IMG/VR virus record: IMGVR_UViG_3300021371_000066
Coordinates: 1 to 31,733 of that record
DNA length: 31,733 bases
From: a virus
Strand: one strand, 5' to 3'
Each line of letters starts with the position of its first letter. Within the stretch, counting starts at the first letter, position 1. Shown here in pieces: positions 17,887 through 25,501 of this stretch. The position numbers and the translations under genes are program-made. A model generated the notes under the pieces. It saw nothing but the letters and a program-made list of their open reading frames with translations, was not told the origin of the DNA and did not search any database.

Positions 17887-18119
17887 TGAAATTATTTCCA
17901 GACAGAAAACTTGTTAAGAATCCTAAAGTTATTATTCGGAAGGATGACCATATCAAAAACGATTTTCATTTTGAAGTTCGTAAACTGAACGGATTATTTT
18001 ACAGAGTAATTCCCGCTAACGCTAAAGAAGTTTTTTTTATTCAAGGACTACCTAAAAATGTGTTTGTATATGTGCCCGATGAAGGAGATGGTTTAATACT
18101 AACACTAAATTTATTTTGA
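17886..18119 (+). CDS. Hypothetical small protein, 77 aa
   Basis: The ATG at 17886 overlaps the preceding stop (TAATG) and is preferred over a GTG at 17856 that would extend further into the upstream gene. The protein is basic at its start (MKLFPDRKLVKNPKVIIRK) and then reads as alternating beta-strand-like segments (FHFEVRKLNGLFYRVI, KNVFVYVPDEGDGLILTL), suggesting a small beta-fold domain. It sits directly before the RuvC-like gene with a four-base overlap. Function unknown; no motif identifies a family. Confidence 0.6.
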   Translation: MKLFPDRKLVKNPKVIIRKDDHIKNDFHFEVRKLNGLFYRVIPANAKEVFFIQGLPKNVFVYVPDEGDGLILTLNLF

Positions 18120-18598
18120 TTGTAGGAGTTGATAACGGATTAGATGGAGGGCTTTGTGCTGTCTCCGAGCACGGTCTAGTTATAGATAAAATAGTAATGC
18201 CTACAAAATGGGTGTGTAAGAAACGGGAGATAGATACAACAGAAATTAAAAAGTGGCTGTTGTTTTTGAATACGCCTTTCTTGTTAGCTGTCGAAGAACC
18301 CCTTGCCCATGCGAAGAGTTCTCAAGCCGTCAGGTCAATGGCCCTGAGCTTTGGAAAATTATGTGGTATGGCGGAAACATGTGGGTTTTCAATGTGCCGA
18401 GTTAGTGTCCATAAATGGCAGAAGCAGTTGCTGGGGTTTGTCCCAAAAGGAAAGACTAAAGAAGCAGCTTTAAAAAAGGCGGAACAACTCGCTCCACAAG
18501 AGTGTTGGATAAAAAATAAACGCTGCCGCAAACCGCACGATGGGATGGTCGATGCCTTTTTAGTTGCTACGTATATCTTGAATTCACAAAAAGATTGA
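18116..18598 (+). CDS. RuvC-like Holliday junction resolvase, 160 aa
   Basis: This is an RNase H-fold endonuclease expected to resolve branched replication and recombination intermediates before packaging. Acidic active-site candidates are in place: D6 in IVGVDNG, E60/E61 in LAVEEPL, and D142/D146 in HDGMVDAFLVAT. A conserved SFGKLCGMAE helix lies near residues 80-90. Its length is close to bacterial RuvC. The start appears to be TTG 18116, overlapping the previous stop by four bases. No good ATG exists before the first catalytic Asp, which makes the TTG likely. It belongs to the plus-strand replication block just upstream of the nuclease. Confidence 0.88.
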   Translation: MIVGVDNGLDGGLCAVSEHGLVIDKIVMPTKWVCKKREIDTTEIKKWLLFLNTPFLLAVEEPLAHAKSSQAVRSMALSFGKLCGMAETCGFSMCRVSVHKWQKQLLGFVPKGKTKEAALKKAEQLAPQECWIKNKRCRKPHDGMVDAFLVATYILNSQKD

Positions 18599-18606
18599 AA
18601 AATAAG

Positions 18607-18634
18607 TTGACGGGTTTTTTGCGATGTATATCGT
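18607..18634 (+). promoter_or_regulatory. Sigma70-like promoter ahead of the RecB-like nuclease gene
   Basis: TTGACG (18607-18612), a 16-bp spacer and TATCGT (18629-18634) lie in the only gap between the RuvC-like gene and the next gene. The -10 ends seven bases before ATG 18642, giving the same leaderless geometry as the promoters at 15144 and 27669. The -10 matches consensus at only four of six positions. Confidence 0.4.
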
Positions 18635-18641
18635 CGCGACC

Positions 18642-19763
18642 ATGACTCAAACACCAAACCATTCTGATAGGGGGCACGCCGAGTTTTCTCCTTCGGCTTT
18701 AAAATATTCTGCTGGCTGTGCCGGATATCAAGGCAGAGACGGGACTTCTGCCGCCGCCGAAATGGGGACTCGTATCCATGAGGCTATTGAAGTATTGGAT
18801 CCCTCAAACCTCCAATCAGAGGAGGAGGTCAGCATCTACAACGAGATCGTTTCTGATCAGGAAGAGTATCTTAAGAACTACAAAGAAACCCGCCGTGTAA
18901 CTGAAGAACAGGCTGAGATTCAACTAGACGTTGAATTAAATGGCACCAACACATATGGCACATGTGATTACTTGGTTATTTTTGATAACGTAGATGCATG
19001 CCTTATCGATTATAAAACAGGGATCTCATTAATTGACTCCCCTGAAAACAACTACCAAGCTAAAGCCTACACCATAGGTGTTTTTCAAAAATACCCTGAA
19101 GTATCTAGCATAGACTTTGTGTTCTTCGTTCCACAAAGGAATGAAATTTTATCCCATGTCTTTTATCGGGAGGAGATGGATAACTTAATTGAAGAATTAT
19201 CCAAAGTTATTCTTAGGGCAGAAAAAGTCAGACCTAAATGGGAGAATGGAACCCCTTTACTAGACGAGCTATCCCCAAATGTTAACTGTAGATTTTGCAG
19301 ATATGAAGATGTCTGCCCTTCTCTCGGAGGCATTGTTGTGGAAGTTGCTAAAAAACTTGATCCAATGCTTCCTGATGTTGACTTGGATGAAGTCGATGAT
19401 CCTGATGTCATTGAGAAGCTGTGGACTGTCCAAAAGATTGTAACTAACTGGGCGGACAGATTTAAAAAGAGAGCGGTTAAGCTCGCCCAAGAGGGTATGG
19501 AATTCCCTAATCTTACTTTAAAAACAATGTCAGGAAGGAAGACCGTCGTAGATAGACTGACATTTTTAGCGATTGCCGAAGCGCACGGCCTATCTAAAGA
19601 GGAAGTATTAAATGAAGTTAGCCTGCCCCTAGCAAAGATTAGTTCTGCTATAGGGGCTAAAGCAGAGAAGGGGCAGAAAAAAGCCGCCAGCGCACAATTT
19701 TCAGAAGCCTGCGACGCCGCAGGAATCGTAGAAAAATCATCTCCACGATACACATTATCGTAG
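18642..19763 (+). CDS. DUF2800/RecB-Cas4-like PD-(D/E)XK nuclease, 373 aa
   Basis: The N-terminus has the RecB-family pattern with a Cys (SAGC, C26) and MGTRIH (H46). The nuclease core follows, with D109 in GTCDYLVI and DYKTG (D123, K125). A Cys cluster, C216-x2-C219-x5-C225, lies further on, so the four Cys positions match the iron-sulfur 'staple' of Cas4/AddB nucleases. This fits the phage DUF2800 family, often found beside ssDNA-binding protein and PolA genes. A role in processing DNA ends during replication or recombination is likely. Start ATG 18642 is preferred over ATG 18624 because the promoter geometry and family N-terminus fit; neither has a Shine-Dalgarno site. A short inverted repeat, ACGATA-5-TATCGT, spans the stop (19745-19761). 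Confidence 0.82.
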   Translation: MTQTPNHSDRGHAEFSPSALKYSAGCAGYQGRDGTSAAAEMGTRIHEAIEVLDPSNLQSEEEVSIYNEIVSDQEEYLKNYKETRRVTEEQAEIQLDVELNGTNTYGTCDYLVIFDNVDACLIDYKTGISLIDSPENNYQAKAYTIGVFQKYPEVSSIDFVFFVPQRNEILSHVFYREEMDNLIEELSKVILRAEKVRPKWENGTPLLDELSPNVNCRFCRYEDVCPSLGGIVVEVAKKLDPMLPDVDLDEVDDPDVIEKLWTVQKIVTNWADRFKKRAVKLAQEGMEFPNLTLKTMSGRKTVVDRLTFLAIAEAHGLSKEEVLNEVSLPLAKISSAIGAKAEKGQKKAASAQFSEACDAAGIVEKSSPRYTLS

Positions 19764-19793
19764 AGAGTAAACAAGAAACAGAAAAACAGAAAC

Positions 19794-20444
19794 ATGAGCA
19801 ATAAATTAGCTAAAGCAGAAAACACAGCACTAAGCGTAAATGCGTTTAGTGCAAACATCGACAGTAACGACATCGACATCCCGAGGATAAACGTCGTGCA
19901 GAAAACTTCCGATATTTATGGACCCGATGGGGAGCCTGCTCCTTACGGATCTTTAGTTATCGATAAGACATACATCTTAGCGAAACCAGAAGAGGATGTT
20001 AGGTGTATCCCTCTTATTGCCTCCAAAGCTTGGCGGGAAGAGATTCCTTTTGACTCTGATGAAGTCCCAAGGATTGCAAACAGTGATGAGGAGCGTAAAG
20101 ATCTTGAAAGAGATTCGGATTACAAGTTCATTGAGTTTGCTGAAATCACTCTTCTTTTTAAGGGAGGGCATATTGATCCCGAAATGTTCCCGCTACCAAT
20201 TGGTAAAGATTACTATGCTATTGGGCGTATTAATACCGCCAAGGATGCATATCGTCAAACCTTCAAAAGGTTGTATACCTTTGCAACCTTTAACCCCAAA
20301 ACTCCTCTCCACACACGGGAGTGGAATTTCAAGTCAACTCTGATCAGCCGAGGTAAGTATAGTTGGTATGCCCCTATGCTTTCGGTCTCGTCAGATGATT
20401 CATCGCAGGATGTAGTTGATTTTGTAGAAGGGTTTTTAGTATGA
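19794..20444 (+). CDS. Possible phage ssDNA-binding or recombination protein, 216 aa
   Basis: I do not recognise the family with certainty. The protein has a disordered N-terminus, a conserved-looking IDIPRINVVQKTSD start of the folded part, beta-strand-like segments (YGSLVIDKTYILA, FAEITLLFKGG), an aromatic-rich centre (KDYYAIGRINTAKDAYRQTF) and a C-terminal tail with acidic residues (SSDDSSQDVVDF). In other phages the slot between a DUF2800 nuclease and PolA is commonly held by an ssDNA-binding protein, and an aromatic-rich beta protein with an acidic tail fits that role. This is inference from position and composition. No Shine-Dalgarno site precedes the ATG. The stop overlaps the next start (ATGA). 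Confidence 0.5.
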   Translation: MSNKLAKAENTALSVNAFSANIDSNDIDIPRINVVQKTSDIYGPDGEPAPYGSLVIDKTYILAKPEEDVRCIPLIASKAWREEIPFDSDEVPRIANSDEERKDLERDSDYKFIEFAEITLLFKGGHIDPEMFPLPIGKDYYAIGRINTAKDAYRQTFKRLYTFATFNPKTPLHTREWNFKSTLISRGKYSWYAPMLSVSSDDSSQDVVDFVEGFLV

Positions 20445-20623
20445 AGCTAGAAAGACGGGAAGTCATTTTAAAAGAGATTAATCAATTGTTAGACAATCAG
20501 GAAAAGTTGCGTGGCCTTGTCGCGGACACTGAACTGGCGATTCAAGCGAATGATTTTTTGATCGAAGGACTGCAAGAAAATCTTGCTAACCTCCCAGAGC
20601 AACTTGAAATAGACTCTGAGTAG
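20441..20623 (+). CDS. Small coiled-coil protein, 60 aa
   Basis: The ATG overlaps the preceding stop (ATGA). The peptide reads as one amphipathic helix (EVILKEINQLLDNQEKLRG, then LIEGLQENLANLPEQLEID) with a short break near residues 25-30, suggesting a helical hairpin or dimeric coiled coil. No family is recognised. It ends just before the leader-like region ahead of the polymerase. It could partner the preceding putative ssDNA-binding protein, but nothing in the sequence proves that. Confidence 0.6.
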   Translation: MKLERREVILKEINQLLDNQEKLRGLVADTELAIQANDFLIEGLQENLANLPEQLEIDSE

Positions 20624-20624
20624 T

Positions 20625-20693
20625 GTGATTTGGTATTGCGGCGGCAAGTGTGTTTGCTGGTTAGATTTCATCACCTTAAGGGTAACCGCATAA
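20625..20693 (+). CDS. Possible Cys/Trp-rich leader peptide, 22 aa
   Basis: A GTG at 20625, one base after the upstream stop codon, opens a 22-codon frame ending TAA 20691-20693. It begins MIWYCGGKCVCW, with three Cys and two Trp in twelve residues. A strong hairpin follows 14 bases after its stop, before the polymerase gene. It may be an attenuation-type leader or a chance frame; the GTG start and lack of a Shine-Dalgarno site keep confidence low. Confidence 0.25.
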   Translation: MIWYCGGKCVCWLDFITLRVTA

Positions 20694-20707
20694 AAGCCCT
20701 ATTACTA

Positions 20708-20747
20708 AGCTCCACCTCTTAGTCACCGAGAGGTGGAGCTAATTTTT
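20708..20747 (+). terminator. Rho-independent-type terminator or attenuator hairpin before DNA polymerase
   Basis: A perfect 12-bp stem (AGCTCCACCTCT at 20708-20719 pairing with 20729-20740) with a 9-nt loop is followed by AATTTTT at 20741-20747. The polymerase ATG lies at 20754, only 6 bases after the T run. As an intrinsic terminator it would end the upstream transcript or attenuate the polymerase operon. Confidence 0.75.
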
Positions 20748-20753
20748 ACTTAT

Positions 20754-22532
20754 ATGAAAACTTTTGCTATAGATTTTGAAAGCTATTACGATAAACAGTG
20801 TTCCATACGGACACTAGGTCCTTTAGGATATTTTAATCACCCCAAGTTTGACGCTTACATGGTGTCAGTAGTGGGGGATGAAGGGACAACTTTTGTTGGG
20901 CATCCTAAAGACTTTGATTGGTCAATACTGAATGGCAATATTGTTTTGTCGCACAACGCTAGTTTTGACGAAACACTATACTTATTTGGTGTCACTAAAA
21001 AGTGGTGGGAAAAATGTTTCCCTGCACAGTGGCATTGCACCGCAGACTTAGCCGCTTATTGCAGACTCCCAAGATCTCTTAAAGGATCAACAGCAGAACT
21101 TTTTGATCTTAAAGTAGATAAGTCTACGAGAGACAATATGTCGGGAAAAAATTGGGAGGAAATGGATGAGGATTTTAAATCCGAAGTTTCTGAATATGCT
21201 CTTAAAGATAGTGAGCTTTGCTTAAAATTATGGCAGGAACTTAACGAGCAATGGCCGGTAATAGAAAGAAGAATTAGTTCTGTTAATCGAAAAATTGTTC
21301 AAACGGGGATACCCATCGACACCAGCCTACTAGAAGAATCTCTCGTTATAATTAACAATGCTTTATTTGAAGCGGAAGGAAATATTCCATGGTTAGACGA
21401 ACGGCCTCTTTTAAGTCGCGCCGCTTTTGATGATCAATGCCGTCTTGTTGGGTTAACTCCCCCAACTAGTCTAGCTGAGAGTGATGAGGATGCTCAAAAA
21501 TGGTTAGATAAAAATGGCAGTAATCATAAATGGATTAGAGCCGTTAAAGACTGGCGTAGGATTAACGCCCTCAAAAAGAAACTAGAATCTTTTGACTATG
21601 CTACGATGCCAGACCAACGATTTTATGGGGGATGTATGTACTTTGGGGCCCACACGGGGAGATTTAGTGGATCAGGGGGCAATTTAAACTTACAAAACCT
21701 GCCAAGAAGCGATATGTTTGGGGTAAACCTGCGGCACATAATCTGCCCGAGCAAAGGTCACAAACTTATTGTGGTTGATCTTTCTCAGATTGAGGTCCGA
21801 ACTTTGTGTTGGCTCGCGAACGATAAGAAAATGCTACGAGAAATTGCCCACACCCCTGACATATATGAGGCTTTTGCAATCCGGTTTAGATTATGGAAGG
21901 CTGAGGATGGCGAACTTAAAAAAGAAAATCCTACCCTAAGACACTCCGTTAAAGCGATGGTTCTTGGGTGTGGGTATGGTGCAGGAGGCGAACGATTTGC
22001 TGCCATGGAGGGAATTGATGTGGGCCTAGCTATGGGCCGAGTCACACTTTACCGTGAAAAAATGAAGAAAGTCGTCGCCCTGTGGCGAGAATATAACAGG
22101 GACATTTCTGGAGCACATGAAGTAAATAAACAATGCCCCACAAATTTTACGGTGGAACTACCAAATGGCAGAGTTTTAAACTATGGGCCTATAACAACAG
22201 GGTTTGGTAAGTTAAAACGGAAAAGAGAGTTTTTAGCAAAGGTGCCTAGAAACGGTCGCAAAGTTGATGTCCGACTCTGGGGTGGTCTTGTTGCGGAGAA
22301 TGCGTCACAAGCACTGGCAAGAGATATTTTTTCAGACATGCTTCTAAGAATAGATGAAGCCGGACACAAAATTATTATGCATGTCCACGACGAAGTAGTC
22401 GTGGAGGCGCCGGAAAAAGACGCAGAGAAAACACTTACAGAAATTATTAAAATAATGTCCACCCCACCTGTGTGGATTCCCGACATCCCACTTGATGCGG
22501 AAGGAGATATTTTAACACGCTATCAAAAATGA
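20754..22532 (+). CDS. Family A DNA polymerase with 3'-5' exonuclease, Leu762 type, 592 aa
   Basis: This is the replicative phage DNA polymerase. The proofreading domain has Exo I (D7, E9 in AIDFES), Exo II (D72 in HNASFDE) and Exo III (Y148-D152 in YALKD). The polymerase domain has motif A (D342 in VVDLSQIEVR), motif B (K400...Y408 in VKAMVLGCGYG) and motif C (D546 in HVHDEVV). Aligning K400 and Y408 with E. coli Pol I K758 and Y766 places L404 at the position of F762, the Leu variant common in environmental phages. At 592 aa it is shorter than T7 polymerase. Start ATG 20754 (MKTFAIDFES) is used rather than GTG 20733, which lies in the hairpin. No Shine-Dalgarno site is present. Its stop overlaps the primase-helicase start (ATGA). 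Confidence 0.95.
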   Translation: MKTFAIDFESYYDKQCSIRTLGPLGYFNHPKFDAYMVSVVGDEGTTFVGHPKDFDWSILNGNIVLSHNASFDETLYLFGVTKKWWEKCFPAQWHCTADLAAYCRLPRSLKGSTAELFDLKVDKSTRDNMSGKNWEEMDEDFKSEVSEYALKDSELCLKLWQELNEQWPVIERRISSVNRKIVQTGIPIDTSLLEESLVIINNALFEAEGNIPWLDERPLLSRAAFDDQCRLVGLTPPTSLAESDEDAQKWLDKNGSNHKWIRAVKDWRRINALKKKLESFDYATMPDQRFYGGCMYFGAHTGRFSGSGGNLNLQNLPRSDMFGVNLRHIICPSKGHKLIVVDLSQIEVRTLCWLANDKKMLREIAHTPDIYEAFAIRFRLWKAEDGELKKENPTLRHSVKAMVLGCGYGAGGERFAAMEGIDVGLAMGRVTLYREKMKKVVALWREYNRDISGAHEVNKQCPTNFTVELPNGRVLNYGPITTGFGKLKRKREFLAKVPRNGRKVDVRLWGGLVAENASQALARDIFSDMLLRIDEAGHKIIMHVHDEVVVEAPEKDAEKTLTEIIKIMSTPPVWIPDIPLDAEGDILTRYQK

Positions 22533-24712
22533 AATACAAATACATAAAAAACCTAAAAGACAAAAGTTGCCGCACTACAGATAACCCATCAAAAATAGCG
22601 GTATCCAAAAAACCAAGTTTCCCAACAAAAGCAGCATACAGAGAATGGTGCGCGAAGAGTGATACCAACCACTGCTTCTACAGTTTGTTTGAGGGATTGA
22701 CGCCGACTTCAAGGATTGAAGGGGAAAACAAAATAGCTAAAATTTATGGTTTGGCTTTGGACTTTGACGCTCCACCTGATTGGAATAATATTGACGACAT
22801 CATAAAAAGTAAGTGCGCCAAAGCTTTGCCTACGTGGAGATCTAGAACACACAGCGGCTATGTCAGATTGGTCATGGAGTTTGAAGAGCCATTATCAATC
22901 CACCACAGCTTAGTAGCGGGATTTTTTACACAATTAAAATCTATCCTACAGTTCAACAAAATACTTGCTGGATACGACTCTAAGTCAGAGCAACCGTCTC
23001 AGTATTTTGAACTCGGCACTGACTGGGTGAACATGGGGGGTAAAATATCAAGTAAGATAGTCCAGACAGCTTTGTTTAAAGCGGCTAAAGATAAGCCCCC
23101 AGAATCATCTGACACTTCTATCCCCATCGAAGTTATCGCCAAAGAAGTTGAAACCCGTTTCCCTAATAGATGGATCGGAGATTTTGAAGTGGGCGCAAGG
23201 GGGCCGTTGTTTTGGTTAGATGATGGGATTGAAAGAGAGGGCTGTCAGGTATTTGAAGACGGAATGATTGTCTACTCTGATCGTGACCGAGGGTGGTTGA
23301 CTTGGAGAGATATCTTTGGTCCCGCTTTCGTAAAAGACTACGAAGAAGAGAAAATGGGTAATCTTCTAGATGAATATTGGTTCAACGGAAGGCAATTTTA
23401 TAAACAACTTGATGGCACCGCTAAACCAATTCCTAGAGATCAATTAGTCTTAGAGTTGAGGCAGAGGGGGTTTAAAAACAAACCAAAGAAAGGAGAATTT
23501 GTTTCAGAGGTAGACGCAGCTATTATCCTCGTCAGCAATCAAAATAGAATAGACGAAATAGCTCCTGTCGTGTTTAGAAGAAATACACGCATAGTTTCTT
23601 TTAATGGTATGCAGATACTTAACTCAGCCACAATTGAACCTATTCTGCCAGCAGATGACGGGGACTTTACTCAATGGCCCTTCCTCAATAAATTCTTTGA
23701 CCAATTTTTTGTGGACTCAAAAGAGACCAGAACTAAGTATTACTTTTTTGCTTGGCTACAAAGATTCTACAAAGCATTTCTTAAAAACCAAGAAGATCAA
23801 GGACAGGCGTGTATTTTGGTTGGCCCTGCTAAAAGGGGAAAAACGCTTATGTCCAATAAAATTATTGCTGCTCTAGTTGGAGGTTTTGCAGATGCTAGTG
23901 ATTATTTATCCGGAGGAACTAAATTCAATAAAGATCTTGGACGCGCAGCTTGTTGGGTCATTGATGACACTGTTTCGGCTGCTTCTTTCCAAGACCAACG
24001 CAAAGCTACTGAGCTAATTAAAAGAGGAGTAGCCAACCCAAAGATTCAATTTATGGCGAAATATGCTGACGCTGTAACACTTCCTTGGGCGGGGCGGATT
24101 ATTTTAAGCCTTAATGATGACCCTAACTCAATGTCAGTGTTACCCACAATGGACAGCAGCAATCGCGATAAACTCATGGCGTTCAAAGTTGCCCAAGAAC
24201 CTTTTAAATTTCCACCTAAAAGAGAACTGGAAGCGACTATTGATGAAGAATTGCCCGCCTTCGCTAAGTTCTTAGTTGATTGGAAGCCCCCCATACAAGT
24301 GTTGGACGATGATAGATTTGGTGTCAAAAGCTTCATCGACAGAAGTATATCTTATGCCGCATACGACAATTCAAGTAGGTCGCAAGTAGCCGAACTGATC
24401 GATTACTTTTCCAAAGCATGTCGTGAGCAAAATAATGATATTTCTTCTTGGCGCGGAACAATTACAGAGTTTCAAGTCGCACTACATACATACAACAATG
24501 GAAGATCATTAGGGGCATCAAACAAACTAGAGTTTGTAAGAAACGGTCTATCCCACCTTGAAGATGTCGGTAAGTCAGATGAAAGTGTTAGACCAATCCG
24601 GTCTATAGGAAAAGGCAGCGGCAAGGTTTGGATCATAGATGTCACACAACCTTATGACATCGATTCAGAACAAGTTACTTCAAAGAGTTCGCCCGCCGAA
24701 GCAACGATATAG
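22529..24712 (+). CDS. AEP primase-SF3 helicase fusion, 727 aa
   Basis: The N-terminal third resembles archaeo-eukaryotic primase/polymerase domains, with the metal-binding pair D78-x-D80 in LALDFDAP. The C-terminal half is a superfamily 3 helicase: Walker A GPAKRGKT (432-439), Walker B VIDDT (D479, D480) and motif C ending in N529 (SLND), as in D5-like phage primase-helicases. It should unwind and prime at the fork for the adjacent polymerase, forming a compact replisome. The start overlaps the polymerase stop by four bases. The last 38 bp overlap, in antisense, the end of the nuclease gene on the minus strand, with no visible terminator. The primase assignment rests on one motif and general layout, so it is less certain than the helicase. 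Confidence 0.88.
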   Translation: MKYKYIKNLKDKSCRTTDNPSKIAVSKKPSFPTKAAYREWCAKSDTNHCFYSLFEGLTPTSRIEGENKIAKIYGLALDFDAPPDWNNIDDIIKSKCAKALPTWRSRTHSGYVRLVMEFEEPLSIHHSLVAGFFTQLKSILQFNKILAGYDSKSEQPSQYFELGTDWVNMGGKISSKIVQTALFKAAKDKPPESSDTSIPIEVIAKEVETRFPNRWIGDFEVGARGPLFWLDDGIEREGCQVFEDGMIVYSDRDRGWLTWRDIFGPAFVKDYEEEKMGNLLDEYWFNGRQFYKQLDGTAKPIPRDQLVLELRQRGFKNKPKKGEFVSEVDAAIILVSNQNRIDEIAPVVFRRNTRIVSFNGMQILNSATIEPILPADDGDFTQWPFLNKFFDQFFVDSKETRTKYYFFAWLQRFYKAFLKNQEDQGQACILVGPAKRGKTLMSNKIIAALVGGFADASDYLSGGTKFNKDLGRAACWVIDDTVSAASFQDQRKATELIKRGVANPKIQFMAKYADAVTLPWAGRIILSLNDDPNSMSVLPTMDSSNRDKLMAFKVAQEPFKFPPKRELEATIDEELPAFAKFLVDWKPPIQVLDDDRFGVKSFIDRSISYAAYDNSSRSQVAELIDYFSKACREQNNDISSWRGTITEFQVALHTYNNGRSLGASNKLEFVRNGLSHLEDVGKSDESVRPIRSIGKGSGKVWIIDVTQPYDIDSEQVTSKSSPAEATI

Positions 24713-25211
24713 GTAAATGATACCCGCTCACTTTATATTGAAACCCATAACTGTCCGACTCTCCTCGACGTTTATAGTGTTTTTTATTCTGTATATATGA
24801 AGCTGTTTGCCACCCCAACAACCATGCAGTAGACATATCTTTTTTTACTCTAGTAAAGAAGTATGCTTTCGCGCCTAGCTTTTTAGATTTATTGCAATTA
24901 ACAGAGGCGGTATACTCGGGCTTGGGAATAGACGTGCAGGTCTTAGACTTCACGTCTATTGTCTTTTTGCCCAAAACGTAGTCGTGCGTAAAAGAACTAT
25001 CCCCCACATATTTAGCTAGTGGATATAGCTTTTCAAAAGCAATCTCCCCAATAAACCCTGTCATACGACCTGCTCCCCTCGTAAAAGAATTTGGCAAAAC
25101 CCCTAAATCTTCACTCCTCTCAAAAGCCTCTTTTATATCATCCCCCGTTGGTGTGAACACAAGCATTCCTTTTGCTCGTGTGAACTGTTGGGGAAGCTTC
25201 CTTCTACTCAT
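24675..25211 (-). CDS. PD-(D/E)XK nuclease-like protein, 178 aa
   Basis: Start ATG 25211 (MSRRKLPQQF) overlaps the upstream stop by four bases and has a purine-rich AAAGAG ahead of it; a longer frame begins further upstream inside that gene. Candidate active-site residues follow the restriction-fold order: E56 in GFIGEIAFEK, D77 in HDYVLG, then D86-V-K88 in TIDVKSK. Similar small phage proteins are endonucleases of the restriction or repair type. Its role here (host DNA degradation, resolution or packaging) is unknown. It is the last gene of the lysis-side minus-strand run, an unusual place for a nuclease, and overlaps the primase-helicase tail by 38 bp. Confidence 0.65.
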   Translation of the reverse strand: MSRRKLPQQFTRAKGMLVFTPTGDDIKEAFERSEDLGVLPNSFTRGAGRMTGFIGEIAFEKLYPLAKYVGDSSFTHDYVLGKKTIDVKSKTCTSIPKPEYTASVNCNKSKKLGAKAYFFTRVKKDMSTAWLLGWQTASYIQNKKHYKRRGESDSYGFQYKVSGYHLPISLLRRANSLK

Positions 25212-25501
25212 TCTAATCTCTTTAACAATCGGTCGTAGGCGGGAAAAAAAACTTCTTCCATACACCTTACCACAGCCTCTTGCTCAAAGTTTTCACAAAA
25301 ACCCACTCCAGATATACAAAGGCTCGCCTCCATCAATTCATGCCTCAAAGTCTCCTTTGCCGTCTTATAATCTAATTTATTGTGGACAAAAATAATCTTA
25401 CGGTCTGGGCTGTAGAACCCATAGCAATCATCATCGGAAAGATTCTTTTGAGAAATCTTAACAGTCTGCCCCGCAACCCGTATTGTTTTTGGTAAAGTCA
25501 T
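25208..25501 (-). CDS. Small zincin-like protein with HExxE motif, 97 aa
   Basis: The protein has a beta-like N-terminus (IRVAGQTVKISQKNL), a strand IIFVHNKLDY, and a helix KTAKETLRHELMEASL with H54-E55-x2-E58. This layout recalls small metallopeptidase-fold phage proteins related to the ImmA/SprT type. The second His of the usual HExxH is replaced by Glu, so zinc binding or catalysis is doubtful. It shares one base with the amidase stop (TGATG) and four with the next gene. Its role is unknown; a peptidase, or an inactive zincin-fold accessory protein, are the main options. Confidence 0.6.
   Translation of the reverse strand: MTLPKTIRVAGQTVKISQKNLSDDDCYGFYSPDRKIIFVHNKLDYKTAKETLRHELMEASLCISGVGFCENFEQEAVVRCMEEVFFPAYDRLLKRLE

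Noticed and set aside
18627-18632. TATATC as the -10 box for the nuclease promoter
   Set aside because: The spacer to TTGACG would be only 14 bp; TATCGT at 18629-18634 gives 16 bp and fits the geometry of the other promoters.
19163-19879. 238-aa minus-strand frame with a hydrophobic N-terminus, antisense to the nuclease gene
   Set aside because: It lies wholly against well-supported plus-strand genes with conserved motifs and operon overlaps, and its composition is that of a complementary-strand shadow.
20733-20753. GTG 20733 as the DNA polymerase start
   Set aside because: It lies within the 3' arm of the terminator hairpin, and the family's N-terminal exonuclease motif begins right after ATG 20754.
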